DNA from: Paenibacillus herberti
GTDB taxonomy: Bacteria > Bacillota > Bacilli > Paenibacillales > Paenibacillaceae
NCBI RefSeq assembly: GCF_002233675.1
Contig: NZ_NMUQ01000002.1
Span: 744,134 to 808,133, forward strand
Direction: 5' to 3'
Length of the DNA: 64,000 nucleotides
The notes beneath the pieces were generated by a model. The model was given only the letters and a program-made list of their open reading frames with translations, searched no databases and was not told the origin of the DNA. This document shows, piece after piece, positions 41,118 through 48,658 of this stretch; positions within the stretch are counted from its first letter, which is position 1; the number at the start of each line of letters is the position of its first letter. The position numbers and the translations under genes are program-made.

Positions 41118-43967
41118 ATGACCGATTCATTGGCGCGGCACTCAGCCCGGTTGCAGAAATTGCGTGGGCATTCCCCTGTGTTTGAATGCAATGTGGGGCA
41201 ATCGGATGCACAAGTCGCTTACCTTCTGAGAGGTTCAAGCTCAACTCTGTATTTCACTCCAAGTCATATAGCCTTTCTGTTCGGTAAGACATCATCCCAC
41301 AGACAGTGGGAAGCCTGGGGCTTCCGCATGCGTTTTGTAGATGCTTTGCACAATCCGGCCATCGACGGCTTGGATCGCTTATCCAGCACGAGCAACTACT
41401 TTAAAGGTAATGATCCTGTAAAGTGGCATAACACTGTGCCGAACTTTGGCAAAATAAAGTACTCCGGCCTTTATCCCGGTATTGATATGTTGTTTTACGG
41501 TACCGAGCATGAGCTGGAGTTTGATTTTATAGTGGCTCCTGGAGCAGACCCACAGCATATTGTGCTGGAGTTCGAAGGAGCGGATGAGCTAAGTATCGAT
41601 GACGATGGTAATCTTCTTGTTGCAACCAACGAGCATTCTGTCATGCTTCGGCTGCCGTATATCTATCAGGAGCTGCGTGGAGAGAAAATAAAGGTCGCTG
41701 GCGGATATGCGCTGCGCAATGCCAATCAAGTTGCCTTTGAGCTGAGGGAAACATACGATCTATCCTCTACTCTTGTCATCGATCCTGTCCTGTCTTATTC
41801 CACTTATCTTGGCGGCACCGAAAGCACAATCGGGTACGGAATTACCGTTGACACCCTCGGAAATGCTTATATCACGGGCACTACGCTAGCGATAGATTTT
41901 CCAACTCAAACCCCATTTCAAGCCGCTTTAGCAGGAAACTCGGATGCCTTTGTCACGAAATTTAACCCAGACGGCATCACGCTCGCATATTCCACCTATC
42001 TAGGTGGGGGCGATCTCGATGACGCCCGTTCCATTGCCATTGACTCTTCGAGCAACGTATACGTAACCGGGTTTACGGACTCTACCGACTTCCCGGTTAT
42101 GAACGCGTTCCAAGCAGTTGCCCCTACCGGCACCAATGCATTTGTCACCAAATTCAATTCTACTGGCAGTGCACTTCTGTACTCGACCTACCTGGGAGGC
42201 AGTGCTGCTGACTCTGCCATGGGCATTGCCGTTGATTCCGGGGGCAGCGCTTATATTACAGGGCAAACTGCATCCCTAGACTTCCCTACCATGAATCCGT
42301 TTCAGGGTTCCCTGACAGGTCCGAATGCAGCTTTCCTTACCAAGCTGAACCCGGCAGGCAATGCACTCGTGTATTCAACTTATTTTGGCGGGAGCCTTGG
42401 AACGAGCGGAGCAGGCGTTGCCGTTGACCCATCCGGTCAAGCGTACATTACGGGGCAGACTGGCAACAATCTTCCTACTCTGAATGCCCTTCAGCCTGTA
42501 TTTGGCGGAGGCACCTCGGATGCTTATGCAGCTAAATTCAATGCCGCCGGATCTGCTCTCATCTACTCCACTTACCTGGGCGGCAGCGGTGCTGATCTAG
42601 GCACGGGTATTGCTGTAGATTTGGCTGAAAATGCTTATGTGACCGGTAATACTCCTTCCGCTGATTTCCCAACGTTCAACGCTGTTCAACCGACGTTTGG
42701 CGGCATCGTTGATGCCTTTGCGGTCAAAATAAATATAACCGGCAGCAGCTTCATTTATTCCACCTATTTAGGTGGTGTTGAGAATGAAGCGAGTAATGGA
42801 ATTACGACGGATCCCTTTGGGAATGCCTACGTAATTGGGGCTACCTTTTCGACCAATTTCCCCTTATTGAATCCGATTCAATCCACCCTCAATGCGGTCG
42901 ATGCGTTTATTACCAAGTTCAACCCAACCGGTTCCTTTATTTATTCAACCTATCTGGGAGGATCCAGCCTTGATGAGGGTCAGTCGATTGCGGCCGATGC
43001 CTTTGGAAGCGCCTATATTACAGGCCAAACCTTTTCGACAGACTTTCCGCTCATGAATCCGTTTCAGTCCACCCTGGCTGGATCTCCGAATGCTTTTGTG
43101 GCCAAAATTCTGGACCCTATGCAGATAGGACCCACCGGACCAACAGGGCCGACTGGCCCTTCAGGACCAACAGGGCCAACAGGTGCAACCGGAGCAACCG
43201 GAGGCATCGGGCCGACAGGAACGACGGGGGCGACCGGAGCTCAAGGACCCGATGGGCCGACAGGGACGACGGGGTCGAGTGGAGTGACAGGTGCAACCGG
43301 AGCCCAAGGATTCCCGGGAGCAACAGGGCTCCCGGGAATTACCGGAGCGATCGGCCCTAGCGGTCCGACCGGACCAGCCGGGGCTCCAGGCGCAGTAGGA
43401 ACTACGGGCACGACAGGGGCGACAGGGACAGCTACGGGGGGCGCGGGATCCCCAGGGGGCCTTGGTGCGACAGGCGCAACTGGGTCAGCAGGGCCGAATG
43501 GGACGAACGGGCTTAACGGACCGATCGGGCCAACTGGGCCAAAGGGGCAGAGAGGTTCGAAGGGTCCCACAGGCGAGGAAGGAAATGAAGGTGAGATTCT
43601 TCATATTGTTAAAATAATCGAGTTCATTAAACCTTGCAAATGCAATCCTTGTCCCGATGCGCTGGAGCTAGCCGAGAAGCTCAAAAAGCTCCTGATGAGC
43701 CGAGCATGCTCTGACTCGCTCGTTATCCTCCTTGCCAATATAATCAGACAGATTAAAAAATGCCATTATAAAAGCGCCAAAATAACTCTTTGCAAGCTCG
43801 AGAGGCTGATCAACAAGCTGGCAATTAGCGGTGAGATTTCCCCTCTATTAGCTAGGCGAGCACACAAGCTTTTGTCTTCTTTGAAAAGGAGACTCATCCT
43901 GCTGCAAAACAGACCTTGCAAGCCATGCAAACATTGCAAATCTGGCTTTTCTAAAAAAGTAAGATAG
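41118..43967 (+). CDS. Collagen-stalked SBBP beta-propeller protein 9
   Basis: Last array member, 949 aa, 32 nt after gene 8 with GAGGAGGCGCAAAA before the ATG; a two-gene operon ended by a strong terminator. N-terminal domain about 1-221, shortened by roughly 14 residues in the variable loop after FLFGK; seven SBBP repeats about 222-666; Gly-X-Y tract 671-824 with one GTAT interruption; linker [17 protein letters not shown]; helical C-terminal domain ending in [11 protein letters not shown], a Cys-rich tail like that of protein 6. No secretion signal is seen. Confidence 0.9.
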   Translation: MTDSLARHSARLQKLRGHSPVFECNVGQSDAQVAYLLRGSSSTLYFTPSHIAFLFGKTSSHRQWEAWGFRMRFVDALHNPAIDGLDRLSSTSNYFKGNDPVKWHNTVPNFGKIKYSGLYPGIDMLFYGTEHELEFDFIVAPGADPQHIVLEFEGADELSIDDDGNLLVATNEHSVMLRLPYIYQELRGEKIKVAGGYALRNANQVAFELRETYDLSSTLVIDPVLSYSTYLGGTESTIGYGITVDTLGNAYITGTTLAIDFPTQTPFQAALAGNSDAFVTKFNPDGITLAYSTYLGGGDLDDARSIAIDSSSNVYVTGFTDSTDFPVMNAFQAVAPTGTNAFVTKFNSTGSALLYSTYLGGSAADSAMGIAVDSGGSAYITGQTASLDFPTMNPFQGSLTGPNAAFLTKLNPAGNALVYSTYFGGSLGTSGAGVAVDPSGQAYITGQTGNNLPTLNALQPVFGGGTSDAYAAKFNAAGSALIYSTYLGGSGADLGTGIAVDLAENAYVTGNTPSADFPTFNAVQPTFGGIVDAFAVKINITGSSFIYSTYLGGVENEASNGITTDPFGNAYVIGATFSTNFPLLNPIQSTLNAVDAFITKFNPTGSFIYSTYLGGSSLDEGQSIAADAFGSAYITGQTFSTDFPLMNPFQSTLAGSPNAFVAKILDPMQIGPTGPTGPTGPSGPTGPTGATGATGGIGPTGTTGATGAQGPDGPTGTTGSSGVTGATGAQGFPGATGLPGITGAIGPSGPTGPAGAPGAVGTTGTTGATGTATGGAGSPGGLGATGATGSAGPNGTNGLNGPIGPTGPKGQRGSKGPTGEEGNEGEILHIVKIIEFIKPCKCNPCPDALELAEKLKKLLMSRACSDSLVILLANIIRQIKKCHYKSAKITLCKLERLINKLAISGEISPLLARRAHKLLSSLKRRLILLQNRPCKPCKHCKSGFSKKVR

Positions 43968-43980
43968 CTGATATCCCTTA

Positions 43981-44024
43981 ATGAGCTTAGACCGACCCTG
44001 GAGGTCGGTCTAAGCTCATTTTTG
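43981..44024 (+). terminator. Strong terminator at the end of the collagen-propeller array
   Basis: A perfect 17-bp stem (ATGAGCTTAGACCGACC at 43981-43997 with its complement at 44003-44019) has a 5-nt loop and is followed by TTTTTGCTGT. Confidence 0.92.
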
Positions 44025-44053
44025 CTGTCCTTTACCTCAGAGACGTAAAAAAA

Positions 44054-44071
44054 GAACACCCTAAGGTGTCC
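44054..44071 (-). terminator. Terminator of the second sugar-importer operon
   Basis: On the minus strand GGACACC-TTAG-GGTGTTC is followed by TTTTTTT, placed 12 nt after the stop of the PHP phosphatase gene. Confidence 0.8.
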
Positions 44072-44083
44072 TTGATGGGGAAA

Positions 44084-44887
44084 TTACAGCGGCAGCATAA
44101 TCCGCTCGCGCCGCTTGAAGGTTGCAATCTCTTTAACGCCGATCTCCTTGAGAAAGCCGGTTACGCCGCTCCAGTCGTGCAAGAGCTGGTCGGGACCGTG
44201 GGCATCGGAGCCGAATGTAAAAGGAACGCCGAGCCGGTGCAGCCGCTGAACGATGTCGGCGGACGGGAACCAAGAGCCGCATTTTTTACGTAGCCCTGAC
44301 GTATTGATTTCAACCGCTATGCCAGCGTCCGCGATTATTTGTGCTGTTTCATCCCAGAGCGTATCAAGAGAAATCGAGCACGGAACGTTCAGGCCCTTAA
44401 CGGCGTCGATATGACCGAGGATGTCAAATTTGCCGCAGCGCGCTGCGTCTTGAATGAGTCGAATGTAGTCTACGTAGGTTCCATCAACGTCCACGTTCTC
44501 CTGCCGCCACCGCTCTGAGGCGAATACGTGATACCCTCTGAAGTAATGCACGGAGCCGATGATATAGTCCAATGGATACTGCGCATAGATGAGAGCATAC
44601 TGCTCCATAAGCCCCGGCAAATAATCGGATTCCACGCCAAGGCGCACATCGATTCGGCCCTTATACTCATTCCGCAGCTCTATCATCTCTTGCACGTAAT
44701 TCGGAAAATCCGATTTGGCCATCGTCATGCCAGGGTTCGGATGGTCGTTCTCGTCGCAGAAAAACGGACTGTGATCGGACAGGCCAATCTGATCCATGCC
44801 GAGTTCAATTGCCGCTTTGATCATTGCTTCCATCGAACCTTGGGCATGCCCGCATCTCTCATGATGCGTGTGATAATCTACGAACAC
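44084..44887 (-). CDS. PHP-family histidinol-phosphatase (HisJ-like)
   Basis: Metal-dependent phosphatase of 267 aa, the usual HisJ length. PHP motifs are visible: DYHTHHERCGHA near the N-terminus, GLSDHSPF, GSVHYFRGYHVF, LGHIDAVK, and SDAHGPDQL near the C-terminus, which together supply the metal ligands. HisJ enzymes hydrolyse L-histidinol phosphate in histidine synthesis. I chose the GTG at 44887 (AGGAG 8 nt upstream) because the TTG at 44926 would overlap the permease gene. It is the last gene of a sugar-importer operon, an odd place for a histidine gene; a related PHP activity on another phosphate ester is possible. Confidence 0.85.
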   Translation of the reverse strand: MFVDYHTHHERCGHAQGSMEAMIKAAIELGMDQIGLSDHSPFFCDENDHPNPGMTMAKSDFPNYVQEMIELRNEYKGRIDVRLGVESDYLPGLMEQYALIYAQYPLDYIIGSVHYFRGYHVFASERWRQENVDVDGTYVDYIRLIQDAARCGKFDILGHIDAVKGLNVPCSISLDTLWDETAQIIADAGIAVEINTSGLRKKCGSWFPSADIVQRLHRLGVPFTFGSDAHGPDQLLHDWSGVTGFLKEIGVKEIATFKRRERIMLPL

Positions 44888-44906
44888 GGCTTGCTCTCCT
44901 CTCGGG

Positions 44907-45782
44907 TCAACCTTTGATGGCTCCAATCATAACACCTTTAACAAAGTATTTTTGCAGGAATGGATAAACGAACAGAATAGGAAGAGTAGCTACCATGATT
45001 ATCGCATACTTGATCTGCATGATGGCGAGACTCTTCTCCTCGCTCGGCATGATGGAGTCTGCTAGACCTGTATTCTCCACAAGCACCTTTACCAAATAAA
45101 GCTGCAACGGCTGTAAATTCTTATCAGGCAAATAGATTAAGGCGCTGAAATAGCTGTTCCAATGCCCTACCGCGTAGAAAAGCACAAGTACGGCAATGAT
45201 TGGTTTTGATAACGGAATGATCACGGTCCAGAATATCCGAATGTCATTAGCGCCGTCCAATTTGGCAGATTCAATCAGACTTTCCGGAATGGTCGTGAAG
45301 TACGTTCTAGCAATAATGACGTACCAGACACCGATCGCGCCTAAAATGATGAGCGCCCATCTCGTATTGTACAGTCCAAGGTCATTGACCAGAATAAATG
45401 TTGGGATTAGCCCACCGCTGAACAGCATCGTAAACACGATAAGAAACGTAACCGGACCGCGCAGAAAAAAGTTCCTGCGAGACAGCGGATAAGCAAGCGA
45501 TATCGTCATAATGACGTTAAAGGCCGTTCCCCCTACCGTGTACCAGATCGTGTTCAGATAGGACGTCCAAATATCGGGATTTTCAAATACCAGCTTATAA
45601 GCGTTCAAGGAAAAGCCCTTTGGCAACAGCCATACTTCTTGGGCAGCAGCAGCAAGCGGATCGCTGATCGACATGCTGAACACAAATACAAGTGGGTACA
45701 AACAGATGATGATGACAAAAACCATGAAAACATTAATAGCCGCGTCCGCCAGTTTCCCCGAGAATGTATTAGAATGTACCAT
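44907..45782 (-). CDS. Carbohydrate ABC transporter permease, YtcP/LplC type (second system)
   Basis: Permease subunit of 291 aa, the same length as its counterpart at 1248-2123. The first span lies near residues 14-34, followed by SMSISDPLAAAAQEVWLLPKG, an EAA-type loop (ESAKLDGANDIRIFWTVIIP) and a C-terminus FVKGVMIGAIKG. It is the third gene in the order binding protein, LplB type, LplC type, PHP phosphatase, and 21 nt separate it from the partner permease. Confidence 0.93.
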   Translation of the reverse strand: MVHSNTFSGKLADAAINVFMVFVIIICLYPLVFVFSMSISDPLAAAAQEVWLLPKGFSLNAYKLVFENPDIWTSYLNTIWYTVGGTAFNVIMTISLAYPLSRRNFFLRGPVTFLIVFTMLFSGGLIPTFILVNDLGLYNTRWALIILGAIGVWYVIIARTYFTTIPESLIESAKLDGANDIRIFWTVIIPLSKPIIAVLVLFYAVGHWNSYFSALIYLPDKNLQPLQLYLVKVLVENTGLADSIMPSEEKSLAIMQIKYAIIMVATLPILFVYPFLQKYFVKGVMIGAIKG

Positions 45783-45803
45783 AATGCAGATTGCGTCCCT
45801 CCT

Positions 45804-46769
45804 CTACCATAGTGAAGTTTGGGTCAGCTTGCGGCTTAACCAGTTGAAGCTCACGATCAACACAAAATTAATCGTTGCATTCATGAAATCTACGGCTGCA
45901 GCAAAGCTGAATTCCCCTCCGACCAGTCCAATTCGATAAACATAGGAAGAGATGACGTCCGACACCTCGTACGTAGACGGGTTGTAGAGCAATATAATTT
46001 TTTCGAATCCAACACTCATCATACGACCGAGCGACAGGAGCAGTAATATGATGATCGTTGGGGCAATACCTGGCAAAGTAACGTGAATGAGCTGCCTGAA
46101 TCTCGAAGCTCCATCAATGCGAGCAGCCTCGTATAACTGTGGATCTATACCCGCCAGCGCAGCCAAATAAAGAATCGAACTGTAACCGAAACCCGCCCAA
46201 ATATCGGTGCTAATATAGATAGTGCGGAACCAGTCCACTTCGCTCAAAAAGTTGATTTTCTGAAAGCCTAATTTCTCGATCACGACATTCACAATGCCAT
46301 CGTTAGGAGACAGGAACGTAATCGTCATGCCTGCAATGACAACGACAGATATAAAGTGAGGCATGTAGCTGACCGTTTGCACGACCCGCTTGAACGTATT
46401 TCTGCGAATCTCATTCAACAACAGCGCAAAAATAATTGGAATCGGGAAGCCCCATAACAGACTGTAAAAGTTGAGCAGCAGGACGTTTTTGATTAGCCGG
46501 AAAGAATAGATAGAGTTAAAAAATTCTTCAAACCATTTAAGTCCGACCCAAGGGCTATTCCAGATGCCGCGGGAAGGAGAGAAGTCCTGAAATGCCATAA
46601 GAATGCCGTACATCGGGAGATAGTGAAAAACGATGAAGTAAATCACGGCCGGCATAACCATCAGCACTAAGAACTTATCTCGGATCGCATTTTTTTTGAG
46701 AGTGTGAAGCGCAGTCCCCCGTCTTGTCTGTGCGGGTCCAATTGGGGGACTTAAGGGAGGGTTTGGCAT
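45804..46769 (-). CDS. Carbohydrate ABC transporter permease, LplB type (second system)
   Basis: Permease subunit of about 321 aa with the family hallmark PAVIYFIVFHYLPMYG in the first span and the loop YEAARIDGASRFRQLIHVTL. The ATG at 46769 is preferred (AAAGGA about 11 nt upstream); an in-frame ATG at 46805 lacks a good ribosome site. A hairpin lies in the 90 nt between it and the binding-protein gene, so its expression may be lower than that of the binding protein. Confidence 0.92.
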   Translation of the reverse strand: MPNPPLSPPIGPAQTRRGTALHTLKKNAIRDKFLVLMVMPAVIYFIVFHYLPMYGILMAFQDFSPSRGIWNSPWVGLKWFEEFFNSIYSFRLIKNVLLLNFYSLLWGFPIPIIFALLLNEIRRNTFKRVVQTVSYMPHFISVVVIAGMTITFLSPNDGIVNVVIEKLGFQKINFLSEVDWFRTIYISTDIWAGFGYSSILYLAALAGIDPQLYEAARIDGASRFRQLIHVTLPGIAPTIIILLLLSLGRMMSVGFEKIILLYNPSTYEVSDVISSYVYRIGLVGGEFSFAAAVDFMNATINFVLIVSFNWLSRKLTQTSLW

Positions 46770-46828
46770 GCTTCGGATTTCCTTTCCTGAGGCTCTTATA
46801 GGCATTCTTGGTCAAAAAGAAGGAGCAC

Positions 46829-46859
46829 GCGGAACTGAGTCCCGCGCGCTCAGTTCCGC
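46829..46859 (-). terminator. Intra-operon hairpin after the binding-protein gene
   Basis: GCGGAACTGAG and CTCAGTTCCGC form an 11-bp perfect stem directly after the TAA of the lipoprotein gene. On the minus strand GTGCTCCTTCTTTTTG follows. It is probably a partial terminator or 3'-end stabiliser giving excess binding protein over permeases. Confidence 0.65.
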
Positions 46860-48530
46860 TTACTTCTCGCTCATTAACCTGTCATACTGGCTTTGACGAA
46901 TTTGAATGACTTCATCAATTCCGATAGCCTTGATCTGCTTCGTGAACGTATCCCATTTGTCCATTGGCTCTTGGCCAAGAATGAATTTAGCGATCATTTC
47001 ATCTTTATAGGTCGTAATGTCGGTCAATTTCCGGTTTATATTGGAGTATTCATCCTCCGTTGGCATCGCGAACTCCGCAGTGGGAACCAGATAAGATTGC
47101 ACAAGCTTCGCTCGCTCCGTCAAAACTTCATCCGTCAGCTTGAGCTTTGATATATATTCCACTCGGCTCGCTTGGCTGAACGTCTGCCAGCCGCCGAGGG
47201 ATCGAATGACCTCAACGGCCCCAAGTCCATCCGGATTTTTTGTGACAAAGTCGGTCATTTGCGGCTGTCCATCCTTCATGACGTACGTTTTGCCTTCAAT
47301 GCCGAGCGTCATGCGTTTCGTATTTTCCTCGCTATAGATGACGTAATCCAGCCAGCGGAAAGCAACTTCCGCGTTTTTAGAATCCCTATTGATGACGGAA
47401 TAACCGTTGGACAGCCCCGACTTCTCGATATGCCCCTTGTAGCCGTTCGGGCCTGCAGGCGGGGTGGTCATAACCCATTGTGCATCCGCTTGTCCGGCCT
47501 CCCGCAGCTTATTGGTCCATAACGTGTTGGATTCCTGCCAGGCAATTGTAGCCCCGGACAGACTGCGAATGATTTTGGATGTCATCTGATCCTTCTTGTT
47601 GACGGCGAACTCCATGTCCAGCAAGCCATCCTTAACCAGCTTGTTTAGGAAAGCGACCATCTCTTTGGCGCGAGGGTCAAGCCACTCGTACTGGATTTTC
47701 CCCTTTGCATCAGGATAAAAGCCATCGCTCGCACGCAGATGAAGCCCCCAAGCGTTACCCCAATTATAAAGCTGGGTTACCCCGTTATAGTTGGTCATTG
47801 GGATCTCGTCCGCCTTGTTGTTGCCGTTCGGGTCCTTCTCTTTAAACGCTTTCAAAACATTGTACCAATCGTCAACCGTCACCGGCTCCGGCAAGCTCAG
47901 CTTATCCAGCCAGTCTTTACGGATGAGCCAGCCGTAAGGACCGGCTGCTACTTCTTCATCCCTTGTTCCGGATAAATGAAACGTATTGCCTTCCGGCGTT
48001 TTCATGAGCGCGGGCAGCAACGGCTTCGTCTCGAATATTTTGGCGGCGTTCTCTCCGTACTTGGCCATTAAATCATCCAGTTGGAGCAGGAGACCATCCT
48101 TGGAATATTTGTATAAATCGAAGTTTGATAAAATGATGTCTGGCAAATTTTTACCTGAAGCCAAACGAGTCTGCATCGCCGTCTGGAACTGGCTGCCCGG
48201 CACAACATCCCATTTGATCTTGACGCCCGTCGCCTTCTCAATCTCCTGCCAAACAGGCAGATTCTGCGTCAGACTGGCTGCCGCGAACGGATTGTCTGGC
48301 GCCGCGACCGTTAAGGTTACCGATCCGTCTGTTACGATCGGCATTGGATTTTTCGGGCTTGTGGACGCCGTTCCAGGCGACCCCGATGTGCTTGGCTTTG
48401 GCGACTCCGCAGCGCCTTGATTGGAATTGTTGGTTGCCGGCCCTCCGCTGCTTTGACATCCCGTCATGGCGAGGGATGCAACTATTAATGCGCTTACAAT
48501 TTTCGCCGATCCATTTGTCCTCTTTGTCAT
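46860..48530 (-). CDS. ABC sugar-importer solute-binding lipoprotein (second system)
   Basis: Extracellular binding protein of 556 aa. A basic N-terminus and a hydrophobic segment end in a lipobox AMTGC (Cys 25), followed by a long Ser/Asn/Pro linker to about residue 65. The body is LplA/YtcQ-like (LIRKDWLDKLSLPEPVTVDD; EKDPNGNNKADEIP). It is the first gene of the importer operon and lies downstream of a membrane-bound AraC regulator, the usual arrangement for a regulator that senses the imported sugar. Substrate unknown. Confidence 0.92.
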   Translation of the reverse strand: MTKRTNGSAKIVSALIVASLAMTGCQSSGGPATNNSNQGAAESPKPSTSGSPGTASTSPKNPMPIVTDGSVTLTVAAPDNPFAAASLTQNLPVWQEIEKATGVKIKWDVVPGSQFQTAMQTRLASGKNLPDIILSNFDLYKYSKDGLLLQLDDLMAKYGENAAKIFETKPLLPALMKTPEGNTFHLSGTRDEEVAAGPYGWLIRKDWLDKLSLPEPVTVDDWYNVLKAFKEKDPNGNNKADEIPMTNYNGVTQLYNWGNAWGLHLRASDGFYPDAKGKIQYEWLDPRAKEMVAFLNKLVKDGLLDMEFAVNKKDQMTSKIIRSLSGATIAWQESNTLWTNKLREAGQADAQWVMTTPPAGPNGYKGHIEKSGLSNGYSVINRDSKNAEVAFRWLDYVIYSEENTKRMTLGIEGKTYVMKDGQPQMTDFVTKNPDGLGAVEVIRSLGGWQTFSQASRVEYISKLKLTDEVLTERAKLVQSYLVPTAEFAMPTEDEYSNINRKLTDITTYKDEMIAKFILGQEPMDKWDTFTKQIKAIGIDEVIQIRQSQYDRLMSEK

Positions 48531-48658
48531 TCGCCCATCTCCCCTTTAATTTCGACTCATCCGAGTGATGGCCCCATTGTAGGAGAGCTTGGGCTCCGAT
48601 GTATACGAACAATATGTGTTATCGTCATACAGAAATTGCTCTAAGGAGTGTTGGCGGC

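Noticed and set aside
11001..43570. Long minus-strand reading frames rich in Pro, Val and Ala (for example 13702-14547, 20365-20748, 25861-26610, 40239-40901) opposite the collagen tracts.
   Set aside because: They are antisense shadows of GGN-CCN-ACN collagen codons: low-complexity PVGPVAPVG repeats without ribosome sites, and the plus-strand genes are well supported.
11116..43589. Repeated GGACCGACGGG-like DNA units that could suggest satellite DNA or CRISPR-like arrays.
   Set aside because: The period is 9 nt and in frame with Gly-X-Y coding; there are no spacers of constant length and no cas genes.
9070..43967. Phage tail-fibre interpretation of the collagen-like and beta-helix proteins.
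   Set aside because: No phage structural, lysis, integrase or packaging genes are present, and the genes have individual repeated promoters unlike a late phage operon.
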